Shown: positions 50,920 through 60,356, counted from the first letter of the stretch. The stretch: 64,000 nt of DNA from Bacteroidales bacterium (GCA_017469745.1 JAFUFS010000006.1:1-64000); one strand, 5' to 3'. A program made the numbers and translations. Notes: generated from the sequence alone by a model not told the origin.

Positions 50920-52701
50920 TCAGATCTTTTTGAACATGAAATAGTACCAGTAGGTGTCGGAGAAGGACTTCATGTCCCGGATCGGATTGCCGTTGCTGGC
51001 TCCGAGTTCAAAGAAACGCCTTTTGAAGGACTGGTAGCGGGAGAAGGTTGCGTCCGTCACTCCGTGCTCCCTGCAGTAGGCCTCGTCCTCCTCGGAGTAT
51101 ACGAGCACCGCCTCCTGAAGATGAAGGTTAAGCGACCCGTCGGGATTGTAGGCCTTGGGATCGTTCTCGATGTAAGCCTTGAGGCCATCTACGTCCTTTG
51201 CGAGAAGCATGTAGGCCACGTAATAGTCCCTGGCTGCGGCATTGTCCGGAGCTACCCCCAGGATCAGTTCGAGGTCCTTGTGAGGGTCCATGCCTACGAA
51301 ATGGTCGGCAGGAGGGATGCAACGCCTCAGGTAGCCGAGCTCGGGATCTGCCTCGACAGCCTCATCATTCCAAAGGAACCGGCGCATCTCGCTGGCCTCC
51401 TTCCTGTACCCCCAGGTCTTTTCCATTTCGGAAATATACTTCCCTGCGACCTCGTAGGCACCCCAGGCCAGGTTGGTCCTGATCAGGCGCATCATCATCG
51501 AAGGGCTGCCGAAACGGACTCCCACGCTCGCGTCGAACGCCTTGTTCTGCGAATGTGCCACATTGCCCATCTGGTAGTAGATGTGGCTGTCGAGTGCTAT
51601 GACGTCGGGAATCCTGTCGCTCTGATCGTCTGCTGCCACGAGGGACATGATCCCACTCTGGGGATAGTCGAAGAGTTTGTCGAGCAGCTGCCCTTTGTGC
51701 GAAAGAGCCAGGTTGCGCACATTCATCATGAGGAAATTCTCATGCCTTGCCGTCCGGTCGGAAAGTATTGAATCCCAATCCTCTGCCACCACGAAATGGT
51801 TCAGGCGGAGCATGTCATAGTACTTCTTGTCCATGTGGGAAGGAATCCGCAGAAGGGCGACTATAAAAATCAGGAGGGCGGCGCTGGCCACCACGACCTG
51901 GGCCACATTGCCCTTGAGCTTCCCGGCAAGTACGGCCAAGACTGCCACAAGCGGAAGTGCTATCCATGATGCATGAATATAAAGTCCCGGATGGACCAGA
52001 GGTTCATAATAGAAATCCTGAAGCAGGGCCAGCCTCATGCTCTGAATGAAGCCGAGGCGGACAGCGACCCAGGCAAAAAGAAGGACGGCGGCCAGGGAGA
52101 CGGCACCGAGGTACCATTGATCTTTGCCCGAAAGTGCATCAAGAAGGATGACACAGACGGCGAACAGAACTGCGGCAGAGCCGACGAGCCAGTAGAGGAG
52201 AACCGACATCAGAACTCCCGCGATGACTCTTCCGAGCTTGCTCTTCTCCTGAAACACAGCGACATACAACCAAAGGAATATAGCCACCATGATGAAGGCC
52301 ACGAATCCCTGGTAATAATACAGCGAATCGCCCAGGGCTCCTTGCTGGAAGAAAACGGGGAGGAAACAAAAAGGAAGGACGGTAATCGAAGCTCCGGCCT
52401 TCTTGAGGGTTTTCCAAAGGATAAGGGCTGTGCAGGCTCCCAACAAGGCAGTCTGCAAGGCTCCGGCCCAGGGAAGCTTGAAGAACTGGACGAAAAACTG
52501 CGATGCAACCATGGCGAATCCTCCTATGCTTCCCAACTTCGACAGGATGTCGGGGCAGTCATAGAGGAAAAGCTGGTTCTGCTCCCTGTAAAAGAACGTG
52601 AATTCCTCCCATTTTTGAAGAAGGACACAGGAAAAAGCAGTCGCCACGATTGCCACGGCTGCCGCGATCCATTTGAATATGTCTTTTTTCGGAAGAGCCA
52701 T
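50920..52701 (-). CDS. DUF6057-like membrane protein (copy 3, full length)
   Basis: 593-aa polytopic protein; the most complete of the three copies. Residues 1 to about 300 carry roughly nine hydrophobic helices, starting with DIFKWIAAAVAIVATAFSCV and FTFFYREQNQLFLYD. Then comes a periplasmic-type soluble domain with TPR-like helix pairs (YYQMGNVAHSQNKAFDA, FLWNDEAVEADPELGYLRR) and the conserved C-terminal DTYWYYFMFKK. Function unknown. It is always followed by a CXXCH propeller gene in this window, and the pair here lies among housekeeping genes away from any SusCD. Confidence 0.83.
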   Translation of the reverse strand: MALPKKDIFKWIAAAVAIVATAFSCVLLQKWEEFTFFYREQNQLFLYDCPDILSKLGSIGGFAMVASQFFVQFFKLPWAGALQTALLGACTALILWKTLKKAGASITVLPFCFLPVFFQQGALGDSLYYYQGFVAFIMVAIFLWLYVAVFQEKSKLGRVIAGVLMSVLLYWLVGSAAVLFAVCVILLDALSGKDQWYLGAVSLAAVLLFAWVAVRLGFIQSMRLALLQDFYYEPLVHPGLYIHASWIALPLVAVLAVLAGKLKGNVAQVVVASAALLIFIVALLRIPSHMDKKYYDMLRLNHFVVAEDWDSILSDRTARHENFLMMNVRNLALSHKGQLLDKLFDYPQSGIMSLVAADDQSDRIPDVIALDSHIYYQMGNVAHSQNKAFDASVGVRFGSPSMMMRLIRTNLAWGAYEVAGKYISEMEKTWGYRKEASEMRRFLWNDEAVEADPELGYLRRCIPPADHFVGMDPHKDLELILGVAPDNAAARDYYVAYMLLAKDVDGLKAYIENDPKAYNPDGSLNLHLQEAVLVYSEEDEAYCREHGVTDATFSRYQSFKRRFFELGASNGNPIRDMKSFSDTYWYYFMFKKI

Positions 52702-52715
52702 GGGATAAATATACG

Positions 52716-53798
52716 TTATTTTTTGAAAAGGGCGAACAGGGCCGATCCGGAGCCGGACATGGCGGCATAGGAGGCGCCGGCATCATAGAGGGACTGCTTG
52801 ATGGCGGCGAGTTCCGGATGGAGCTTGAAGACCGTCGTCTCAAAGTCGTTCACCACCAGTCCCTTCCACTCTTCCACCGGCCTCTTCAGCAGCTCCCGCA
52901 AACCGTCCCCGATACCTGGTTCTGTCGAAGGGACTATAGGTTCCGGGGACACTGCCACCCTCGGCACGTTAAGAGGGGGGACCGGAGCGGAACGTAGTGA
53001 AGCGAGCGGTGGGGCCGAACGAAGAGAGGCGTCCCCGGTGCCTATAGTCCCTTCGATGGAGCATCGGGGCACGATGCCGTCATAGGCTTCTTTGGTGGAG
53101 ACACTGATGCCCTCGGGGACGATGACCTTAAGGTCGTAACCATTGAGGTCAAGGTCGAACGGCTCCAGGATCTCCCCGCGGCCGGTGCCGATCATCGGCC
53201 GGTTCCAGACGAAGAAAGCACAGTCGCTGCCAAGTCTGGAAGCATATTCAGAAAGCCTCTCTTCCGAAAGGCCGAGGCCGCAAATCTCGTTCAGCGCCTT
53301 CAGGGTGAAGGCCGCATCAGCGGATCCGCCACCGAGCCCCGCTCCCACGGGAGCCTTTTTTTCAAGGAATATCTTTACCGGCGGCAGGTCGAAATCCTCC
53401 GCCAGAAGGAAGTAAGCCTTGGCGCACAAGTCCTTGAGCGGATCCCAGTCCACTCCCTCTTTCCTCGCGATGGTGATCATCAGCTTCCCATCCTCGGACA
53501 GCCCTTGTACCAGCTCTCTGCCACAATCCGGAGGGGCAGTCCGGCCCCGGCGAAGTCCATCCTCGCTTCGCTGCGGCTGAGTATCGCCTAAGGCCGGCTG
53601 CTCCTCCGGATGCATGCCGTCGTATTGGGCGAAAAGAGAGGCGGATGTGCGGCTGTAATCATCGCCGGCGATGACCTCAAGATTGTCCCCGAACTCATGA
53701 CAAGGAACAAACAACGTCTCGATGTCATGATAGCCATCGGGCCGCTTCCGGATCACATTCAACCCGAAGTTAAGTTTCACATTCGTCCGGAGAACCAT
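52716..53798 (-). CDS. ispE: 4-diphosphocytidyl-2-C-methyl-D-erythritol kinase with two insertions
   Basis: Fourth step of the MEP isoprenoid pathway (ATP-dependent phosphorylation of CDP-ME). GHMP-kinase features are NVKLNFGLNVIRKRPDGYHDIETLF at the start (first 20 residues decisive), APVGAGLGGGSADAAF, and the C-terminal SGSGSALFALF. The 360-aa product is about 75 residues longer than usual. Two repeat elements account for this: one of family C around residues 63-91 (GDTQPQRSEDGLRRGRT) and one of family A around residues 248-291 ([17 protein letters not shown]). Both keep the frame. The gene is essential where the MEP pathway is the only route, so the product is presumably active. Confidence 0.93.
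   Translation of the reverse strand: MVLRTNVKLNFGLNVIRKRPDGYHDIETLFVPCHEFGDNLEVIAGDDYSRTSASLFAQYDGMHPEEQPALGDTQPQRSEDGLRRGRTAPPDCGRELVQGLSEDGKLMITIARKEGVDWDPLKDLCAKAYFLLAEDFDLPPVKIFLEKKAPVGAGLGGGSADAAFTLKALNEICGLGLSEERLSEYASRLGSDCAFFVWNRPMIGTGRGEILEPFDLDLNGYDLKVIVPEGISVSTKEAYDGIVPRCSIEGTIGTGDASLRSAPPLASLRSAPVPPLNVPRVAVSPEPIVPSTEPGIGDGLRELLKRPVEEWKGLVVNDFETTVFKLHPELAAIKQSLYDAGASYAAMSGSGSALFALFKK
52925..53056. repeat. Coding-sequence repeat, family A, copy 3 (ispE)
   Basis: 132-bp element with a family A core that matches the aroC and intergenic copies over long stretches (tcggcacgttaagagggggg; agtgaagcgagcggtggggc). Arms: tcgaagggactatagg (from 52925) and cctatagtcccttcga (to 53056), a perfect 16-bp match that extends inward with a two-base mismatch. 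Confidence 0.92.
53526..53611. repeat. Coding-sequence repeat, family C, copy 2 (ispE)
   Basis: 86-bp element whose core is the reverse complement of the GH31 copy (CTCGCTTCGCTGCGGCTGAG). Arms atccggaggggcagtccggc (53526) and ggccggctgctcctccggat (53592) are near-perfect inverse complements and differ from the GH31 arms. It is in frame. Confidence 0.85.
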
Positions 53799-53806
53799 AA
53801 CAGTTT

Positions 53807-54476
53807 CTATTTTGCCAGCGAGCGGATGGCGGATTCTATAGCGGAGGCAAGAGCCTCATCCTCAAGGCCTTCCAGGACAGGAGCAACAAACGAAATCATC
53901 TGCAGGACCTTGGCCTCATCCTCCGGGATGCCGCGGGAACGCATGTAGAACTGCTCGTCCTCGTTGAGTTTTCCGACGGTCGCGCCGTGAGAGCACTTGA
54001 CGTCATCGGCATAGATCTCAAGGCGGGGCTTTGTGTTGACCCTAGCCTCGTCTGAAAGGACAATGTTGTGGTTCTCCTGATAAGCCTCTGTCTTCTGGGC
54101 ATCCGGAGCCACGATGATCTTTCCGAAGAAAGCACATTTGGACTGGCCGGAAGCCAGACCGTTGAAAAGCTGGTGGGAGGTACAGCCAGGGGCCCGATGG
54201 TGCATGGTGATGTCGAACGTGACTTCATCCGTGCCGTCGGAAATGTATATTCCTTTAAGATCCGCTTCTGCGCCCGGACCGACCAGATCGACAGTGACCG
54301 GAATCCTGGCCGACACTCCCGGCAGCACCACGAAGGTCTCCTCGAGTTTCTCACCTTCGCCGACTACGAATGAATATTCCTCCTGCGACCGGCTGCCATC
54401 GATGATGATAACCCTGGCCGCGGGACCCGTCGGAACAGGCACCGGAGTGGACACGTAGTTGCCGTGGTCTATCTCT

Positions 54477-54496
<20 letters not shown>
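53807..54496 (-). CDS. sufD: Short SufD-type Fe-S assembly scaffold protein
   Basis: Part of the SUF iron-sulfur assembly complex with SufB and SufC. The 229-aa product contains the beta-helix core and the C-terminal family segment (AHGATVGKLNEDEQFYMRSRGIPEDEA, CSHGATVGKL with the conserved Cys/His). Typical SufD is over 400 aa; the N-terminal helical half is missing. The frame extends to 54589, but the Met at 54496 gives MGSSSSKEIDHGNYVSTP; it overlaps the sufC end by 20 bp. Confidence 0.88.
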
Positions 54497-55217
<721 letters not shown>

Positions 55218-55265
55218 AATATCCTGTTATGTAACTATTTATTAATCAAGCTTTTCCTTAATTTA

Positions 55266-55334
55266 ACGGTCTTAAAAACAGCACCGTTGAATTATTTAAT
55301 AATCTAATATTCAATCACATACGTACCAGCGCAT
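55266..55334. repeat. Intergenic hairpin repeat, family E, copy 3
   Basis: ACGGTCTTAAAAACAGCACC opens a hairpin, followed by a conserved tail ending CACATACGTACCAGCGCATT. It matches 15612-15682 in the same orientation. It occupies the gap between sufC and pnuC, so the suf operon transcript probably crosses it. Confidence 0.65.
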
Positions 55335-55344
55335 TCTTCCTCTT

Positions 55345-56004
55345 TTATTTTCCGTCTCTGTACAACTTGAACCAAGTCCAGAGCGACCAGATTCCGTTGA
55401 TGAGGTACAGGGCGCTGACGATCGGCATGAACACCAGGCCGGCGCTGAGGTACAGGGTTATGTTGGCAGCATTGACCACCAGCCAGACGATCCAGCAGTC
55501 CCATTTTTTCTGGGCTGAAAGGAACTGGGCCAGGAGGGTCAGCATCAGCACGAAGGAGTCCAGCCAAGGGGTCGGGTCAGGACTGAAGATCCCGACTCCC
55601 CAATGAGTTCCGAGTTGGCTGAGGACATATCCCCAGACAGCCCCGGCGACTACGACGACCGTCAAGGCCACGCACCAGCCTTTCATGTCCAGACGGCTGA
55701 CTTTCAGGGCGGTAGCGTCACCGGCACTCTTCTCATCTTCCTTCGGGTGGGTCCATCTCCAATGACCGAAGGCATTGATAGCGAAAGCTATCGGCTGGAG
55801 GAGCATGGCCGAATACAGGTGCCTCTGCCAGAACAGCATGAACAGCAGGATGTTATACAAGTATCCCACCCAGAAATTGTACTTGCTGTTCCTTCCGGCC
55901 ATCACCACGCAGGTAAGGCCCGCGATGACACCGATCAGTTCGAGCCAGCTAACACCGGCTCCTCCCATGGTAAAGGCTATATTGTTGATGTCGAATATAT
56001 TCAT
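55345..56004 (-). CDS. pnuC: PnuC-family nicotinamide riboside transporter
   Basis: 219-aa membrane protein of the PnuC/SWEET-like fold that admits nicotinamide riboside (or thiamine in some relatives) by facilitated diffusion. Family marks are WLELIGVIAGLTCVVMAGR, NFWVGYLYNILLFMLFW, the QPIAFAINAFGHWRW strand and KKWDCWIVWLVVNAANITLY. Its ATG overlaps the sufB stop by one base (TAATG), so it is translated with sufB and interrupts the sufBCD order. Confidence 0.92.
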   Translation of the reverse strand: MNIFDINNIAFTMGGAGVSWLELIGVIAGLTCVVMAGRNSKYNFWVGYLYNILLFMLFWQRHLYSAMLLQPIAFAINAFGHWRWTHPKEDEKSAGDATALKVSRLDMKGWCVALTVVVVAGAVWGYVLSQLGTHWGVGIFSPDPTPWLDSFVLMLTLLAQFLSAQKKWDCWIVWLVVNAANITLYLSAGLVFMPIVSALYLINGIWSLWTWFKLYRDGK

Positions 56005-57452
56005 TATCCTACTGAACCTTCAAGTGAAACTTGGAGAAGCTTGGTGGCTTCTACCGCAAACTCCATAGGAAGCCGTGAAAGCACCTCATGAGCATAGCCG
56101 TTGACGATCAGGCCCACAGCGTCCTCGGCGTCCAAGCCGCGCTGGTTGCAGTAGAACAGCTGCTCGTCGCTGATTTTAGAAGTAGTTGCCTCATGTTCGA
56201 CTATGGCTGTCGGATTGAAGCTCTGGATGTCCGGGAAAGTGTGGGCTCCGCACAGCGACCCGATCAGCAAGCTGTCGCACTGGGAATAGTTCCTCGCACC
56301 AATGGCTCCTGAATTCATCCTGACGAGGCCGCGGTAGCTGTTCTGGCTGTGACCGGCGGAAATACCCTTGCTGACTATGCGGCTCTTCGTACCCCGGCCG
56401 ATGTGGACCATCTTCGTACCGGTGTCCGCCTGCTGGTAGTTGTTCGTCACCGCCACTGAATAGAATTCCGAAGAGGAATAGTCTCCCTTCAGGATCGTAG
56501 AAGGATATTTCCATGTGATGGCGGAGCCGGTCTCGACCTGGGTCCAGCTCAAATGGGCCCCGCTATCCTTGCATATTCCCCTCTTGGTCACGAGATTCAG
56601 GATTCCTCCCCTGCCCTGGGCGTCTCCAGGGTACCAGTTCTGGACCGTGGAGTACTTCACGTCGGCATCCTTCTCAACAATGATCTCCACCACGGCAGCA
56701 TGGAGCTGGTTCTCGTCCCTCATCGGAGCAGTGCAGCCTTCCATGTAGCTCAGCGAAGATCCTTCGTCAGCCACGATCAAGGTTCTTTCGAACTGGCCGG
56801 TTCCGGCCGCGTTGATCCTGAAATAGCTGGAGAGGTCCATGGGGCATTTCACCCCCTTGGGAATATAGCAGAAGCTGCCGTCGCTGAACACAGCCGAATT
56901 GAGGGCTGCGAAGAAATTGTCCCCTGACGGAACCACGCTTGCAAGATATTTCCTGACCAGGTCGGGATGCTCCTTTACAGCCTCCGAGAAGCTGCAGAAT
57001 ATTATTCCTTTCTCTGCCAGTGACGCCCGGAAGGTCGTTGCCACTGAGACAGAATCAAACACAGCATCCACTGCCACGACTCCGGCCAGAGCCTCACGCT
57101 CCCGTACAGGAATGCCCAGCTTCTCGAAAGTTTCTTCAAGCTTAGGGTCTATTTCCTTGGGCCTTTCAGAGTCCTTCTTGGGGGCTGCGTAATAGATGAT
57201 ATCCTGAAAATCGATCTCCGGCATGTCGAGATGGCCCCACTCGGGCATCTCCATCTTCTGCCATTTCCTGAAGGCGTCCAGACGGAACTCCAGCAGCCAC
57301 TCCGGCTCCTGCTTCAAGGCGGAAATCGTACGTATGATGTCCTCGTTCAGTCCTTTAGGAATAAAGTCCTGGCGGATGTCCGTCACGAACCCTTCCTTGT
57401 ACTCCTGCGAGGTTATCCCTTCGATTATCTTGTCTTCTTCTCTCTGATCCAT
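56004..57452 (-). CDS. sufB: SufB Fe-S cluster assembly scaffold
   Basis: 482-aa core scaffold of the SUF system. Evidence: [28 protein letters not shown] region (opening residues decisive), [50 protein letters not shown], and [20 protein letters not shown] with the conserved Cys for cluster assembly. The Met at 57452 is preferred to 57473, because the latter lies inside the -7 box of its promoter. Confidence 0.95.
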   Translation of the reverse strand: MDQREEDKIIEGITSQEYKEGFVTDIRQDFIPKGLNEDIIRTISALKQEPEWLLEFRLDAFRKWQKMEMPEWGHLDMPEIDFQDIIYYAAPKKDSERPKEIDPKLEETFEKLGIPVREREALAGVVAVDAVFDSVSVATTFRASLAEKGIIFCSFSEAVKEHPDLVRKYLASVVPSGDNFFAALNSAVFSDGSFCYIPKGVKCPMDLSSYFRINAAGTGQFERTLIVADEGSSLSYMEGCTAPMRDENQLHAAVVEIIVEKDADVKYSTVQNWYPGDAQGRGGILNLVTKRGICKDSGAHLSWTQVETGSAITWKYPSTILKGDYSSSEFYSVAVTNNYQQADTGTKMVHIGRGTKSRIVSKGISAGHSQNSYRGLVRMNSGAIGARNYSQCDSLLIGSLCGAHTFPDIQSFNPTAIVEHEATTSKISDEQLFYCNQRGLDAEDAVGLIVNGYAHEVLSRLPMEFAVEATKLLQVSLEGSVG

Positions 57453-57469
57453 CGTCAAATCTCCATTAT

Positions 57470-57498
57470 GCAAAGATAGCGAAAATAAGTATCTTTGC
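57470..57498. promoter_or_regulatory. Divergent face-to-face promoters of sufB and aroC
   Basis: TATCTTTGC is present on both strands: on the + strand at 57490-57498 (aroC) and on the - strand at 57470-57478 (sufB). The two boxes form an inverted repeat 11 bp apart, so both polymerases compete for almost the same DNA. Confidence 0.65.
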
Positions 57499-57516
57499 GT
57501 TGGTGCATAATATTGA

Positions 57517-58650
57517 ATGAATATGAATACGTTCGGCAGGAATTTCAGGGTACAGGTGTTCGGCGAGTCTCATGGCGAGGCCATAGGAGTTGTCGTGGAC
57601 GGCGTTAAGTCGGGGATTCCTCTCTCCAAGGAGGATTTCACCGAGGACATCCTGCGCCGCAAAAGCGGTGCGAAGGGCACTACGCCAAGGATCGAATCCG
57701 ATGAGCCTGAGATCCTAAGCGGGGTCTTTGAAGGCCACACCACGGGAGCCCCACTCGCTATCATATTCAGGAACAACAACACAAGGTCCGGTGACTATGA
57801 TGCCTTGAGAGATGTGCCCAGGCCCGGCCATGCAGACTTCACTGCTGCTGTCAAGTGGAACGGCTTCAACGACCCTCGTGGCGGCGGCCATTTTTCAGGC
57901 CGGCTGACCCTGCCCCTGGTAGCTGCCGGAGTGATTGCCAAGAAGCAGTGCGCCCTTTCTTCCAGTTCAGAGATTGGGTTCAAAGCTGAGCTTAAAGAAA
58001 TCGGCGGAGAGACAGATCCGTCCAAATGGGATGCCCTCCTTGAAGAAACTTCACGTGAAGGAGATTCCCTCGGCGGTATTGTAGAATGCAGGATTGATAA
58101 CGTTCCAGCCGGCCTGGGTAATCCTTTTTTCGATTCAGTCGAAGCTCTTCTTTCCCATGCCGTTTTCTCAATTCCTGGAGTACGCGGCATCGAGTTCGGT
58201 GACGGTTTCTCAGCCGCCCGCATGAAAGGATCGGAGCATAATGATCCCTTGATGCTTCATTCCGAAGGAGCCAGGCCGGCCATCGAGGACAATGCCACCC
58301 TCGGCACTAGAGGGGGGACCGGAGCGGAACGTAGTGAAGCGAGCGGTGGGGCCGAGCAAAGCGAGGCGTCCGAGAGGCCGGGCCTGGCTCCTTCGGGCGT
58401 ACAATCAGCTAAGAACGGGGCCGGAGGAATCAACGGGGGTATTACGAACGGAGCGCCTATCGTGTTCCGCGTGGCCTTCAAGCCGACCTCCAGCATCTCA
58501 AAGACCCAGAAAACCCTCAACATCAAGACCGGCGAAACTGTCAGCCTCAACGTTCCAGGCCGTCACGATGTCTGCTTCGCTTTACGTACCCCGGTCATAG
58601 TCGAAGCCGTCGCAGCCATCGTCCTGGCTGACTTGGCGAACAGCATTTAA
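57517..58650 (+). CDS. aroC: Chorismate synthase with in-frame insertion
   Basis: Last shikimate step: EPSP to chorismate, needing reduced FMN. Evidence: [87 protein letters not shown], and the C-terminal [16 protein letters not shown] with the conserved Arg. A family A repeat adds about 42 residues ([19 protein letters not shown]) between [11 protein letters not shown] and the conserved [10 protein letters not shown]. The total of 377 aa suggests other parts are slightly shorter than usual. It is transcribed from the promoter facing sufB. Confidence 0.96.
   Translation: MNMNTFGRNFRVQVFGESHGEAIGVVVDGVKSGIPLSKEDFTEDILRRKSGAKGTTPRIESDEPEILSGVFEGHTTGAPLAIIFRNNNTRSGDYDALRDVPRPGHADFTAAVKWNGFNDPRGGGHFSGRLTLPLVAAGVIAKKQCALSSSSEIGFKAELKEIGGETDPSKWDALLEETSREGDSLGGIVECRIDNVPAGLGNPFFDSVEALLSHAVFSIPGVRGIEFGDGFSAARMKGSEHNDPLMLHSEGARPAIEDNATLGTRGGTGAERSEASGGAEQSEASERPGLAPSGVQSAKNGAGGINGGITNGAPIVFRVAFKPTSSISKTQKTLNIKTGETVSLNVPGRHDVCFALRTPVIVEAVAAIVLADLANSI
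58262..58396. repeat. Coding-sequence repeat, family A, copy 4 (aroC)
   Basis: 135-bp element; core as in ispE apart from a 3-4 bp difference near the TTAAGA. Arms ccgaaggagccaggc (from 58262) and gcctggctccttcgg (to 58396) match perfectly, and the homology continues inward with a few mismatches. Confidence 0.92.
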
Positions 58651-58702
58651 GCACTGCCTCAAAGTCAGCGTTTTTCAGAAATCATTAATAACCAAACAAT
58701 TA

Positions 58703-58739
58703 CAGAAAACGCATAGACAATTTGTCTATGCGTTTTCTG
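58703..58739. terminator. Long bidirectional hairpin between aroC and trpB
   Basis: CAGAAAACGCATAGACAA and its perfect 18-base inverse complement are separated by a single T. It lies 50 bp after aroC and 46 bp beyond the stop of convergent trpB. Runs of A/T in the stem (AAAA and TTTT) suit termination in both directions. Confidence 0.7.
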
Positions 58740-58785
58740 CATCTGCTTATGTAGCAGGCTGTTACAAAAAACGGCCAAATTCTAT

Positions 58786-60150
58786 CTACTGATTCAGGGC
58801 GTCAGCTGACTTGATGTACTTGGCCAGATCCTCGTCGGAAACATGATAGTTGCCCATTTCACCGGAGAAGTACTGGTCATAGGCGCTCATGTCCACGAAA
58901 CCGTGACCGGAAAGATTAAAGAGGATGGTCTTCTGCTCGCCGGTCTCCTTGCACTTGAGAGCCTCGTTGATAGTGGCTGCAATAGCGTGGCAGGATTCGG
59001 GAGCAGGAATGATACCCTCGGTCTGGGCGAAGAGAACGCCGGCCTTGAAGGAATCAAGCTGCTCGATGTCAACTGCTTCCATGAAACCGTCCTTCATCAG
59101 CTGGGACATGATGACACCAGCGCCATGGTACCTGAGACCGCCGGCATGGATGGTGGCAGGCTTGAAGGTGTGGCCAAGGGTGTACATCGGAAGGAGCGGA
59201 GTAAGTCCGGACTCGTCGCCGAAATCATATTCAAACTTACCTCGGGTAAGCTTGGGGCATGAATAAGGTTCCGCTGCGATGAAACGGGTCTTCTTTCCGT
59301 CCTTGATGTTGTGGCGCATGAAAGGATAGGCGATTCCGCTGAAGTTGGATCCACCGCCGAAGCAAGCTATGACGATGTCGGGATATTCGCCGGCAAGTTC
59401 CATCTGCTTCTCGGCTTCCAATCCGATGATTGACTGGTGCAGGCAGACATGGTTAAGAACGGAACCGAGGGTGTACTTGCAATTCGGAGTGGTAACTGCC
59501 AGCTCGATGGCCTCAGAGATTGCACAGCCAAGGGATCCCTGGTCGTTGGGGTTGACGGTCAGGATGTCCTTTCCGGCACGGGTCGACATGGAAGGGGAAG
59601 GAGTGATGGCAGCTCCGAAGGTCTGCATGATAGAACGGCGGTAGGGCTTCTGGTTGTAGCTGACCTTCACCATGTAGACTGCGCAGTCGATTCCAAATTT
59701 CTTCGCTGCATAGGAAAGGGCACCTCCCCACTGGCCGGCTCCGGTCTCGGTGGTGATGTTCGTGATTCCCTGCTTCTTGGCATAGTAGGCCTGGGCAAGG
59801 GCTGAATTCAGCTTGTGGCTACCTGCAGGAGAAACACTCTCATTCTTGAAATAGATGTGGGCGGGAGTGCCGAGGGCTTCCTCAAGTTCGTAGGCACGGA
59901 CAAGCGGTGTGCAGCGGTAGGCTGCGTACTGCTCGCGGACCTCTTCAGGAATAGGAATCCATTCGTCGGTCTGGTTGAGTTCCTGGTTGGCACATTCCTC
60001 ACAGAAGATAGGATAAAGATCCTGAGGAGTGAGCGGCTGCCTGGTTCCGGGATTGAGGAAGGGCAGGGGCTTGTTGGGCATGATGGCCTGGATGTTGAAA
60101 AAATGCGTGGGAATCTCTGATTCCGGGAGCAAGAACTTTTTCTGTCTCAT
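58786..60150 (-). CDS. trpB: Tryptophan synthase beta chain, TrpB2 type
   Basis: 454-aa PLP enzyme that condenses indole with serine. It is of the longer TrpB2 class (N-terminal extension with FFNIQAIMPNKPLPFLNPGT). The PLP Lys is K113 in SPAGSHKLNSALAQA; GAGQWGGALSYAAKKFG and the PLP-phosphate loop CFGGGSNFSG are visible. No trpA or other trp gene is adjacent. A leader peptide with tandem Trp codons and an attenuator lie upstream, which argues that the protein serves tryptophan synthesis. Confidence 0.95.
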   Translation of the reverse strand: MRQKKFLLPESEIPTHFFNIQAIMPNKPLPFLNPGTRQPLTPQDLYPIFCEECANQELNQTDEWIPIPEEVREQYAAYRCTPLVRAYELEEALGTPAHIYFKNESVSPAGSHKLNSALAQAYYAKKQGITNITTETGAGQWGGALSYAAKKFGIDCAVYMVKVSYNQKPYRRSIMQTFGAAITPSPSMSTRAGKDILTVNPNDQGSLGCAISEAIELAVTTPNCKYTLGSVLNHVCLHQSIIGLEAEKQMELAGEYPDIVIACFGGGSNFSGIAYPFMRHNIKDGKKTRFIAAEPYSCPKLTRGKFEYDFGDESGLTPLLPMYTLGHTFKPATIHAGGLRYHGAGVIMSQLMKDGFMEAVDIEQLDSFKAGVLFAQTEGIIPAPESCHAIAATINEALKCKETGEQKTILFNLSGHGFVDMSAYDQYFSGEMGNYHVSDEDLAKYIKSADALNQ

Positions 60151-60191
60151 TGCTGTTCGTTTTTATTGGGTTTATAATTAAAAATAGTCAC

Positions 60192-60227
60192 AAAAAAAGG
60201 TGGCGCGCTGTAAGTCAGCGTGCCACC
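60192..60227 (-). terminator. Attenuator terminator upstream of trpB
   Basis: On the - strand: GGTGGCACGCTG, loop ACTTA, CAGCGCGCCACC, then seven T. The stem is 12 bp with one A-C mismatch. It lies 41 bp before the trpB start and downstream of the leader peptide. Confidence 0.9.
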
Positions 60228-60259
60228 TGTATGCTTCAATGGTAACTACGACGGACGAC

Positions 60260-60313
60260 TTACAGCTTTGAACTGCAAGTGCGCCACCAGAAATTATTGT
60301 TCGTAGTCTTCAT
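60260..60313 (-). CDS. trpL: Trp leader peptide
   Basis: A 17-residue peptide, MKTTNNNFWWRTCSSKL, with two adjacent Trp codons and a TAA stop. It lies at the 5' end of the trpB leader, right before the antiterminator/terminator structures. It should be translated to sense charged tRNA-Trp and has no other function expected. Confidence 0.85.
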   Translation of the reverse strand: MKTTNNNFWWRTCSSKL

Positions 60314-60325
60314 TCTTCGCAAATA

Positions 60326-60356
60326 TGGCTAAAAAAATCTAAAAAACAAATTTTAG
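60326..60356 (-). promoter_or_regulatory. Candidate promoter of the trpL-trpB transcript
   Basis: On the - strand a near-consensus -7 box (CATATTTGC, one mismatch to TAnnTTTG) ends about 10 bp before the leader peptide ATG, with a TTTG about 20 bp further upstream in the last codons of sdhC. Confidence 0.4.

Larger units (their letters stand above)
60192..60313 (-). promoter_or_regulatory. Trp attenuator leader of trpB
   Basis: The transcript can fold in two ways. A segment just after the leader peptide's last codons (GCTGTAAGTC, 60257-60266) can pair with GACTTACAGC (60207-60216), which is the loop plus 3' stem of the terminator; that structure blocks termination. A ribosome stalled at the two Trp codons (60284-60289) leaves this segment free. 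A ribosome that reaches the stop codon (inside the segment) covers it and allows the terminator. GGTGGCGC over the Trp codons can also pair with GCGCCACC of the terminator, forming the off-state when no ribosome is present. Confidence 0.85.
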
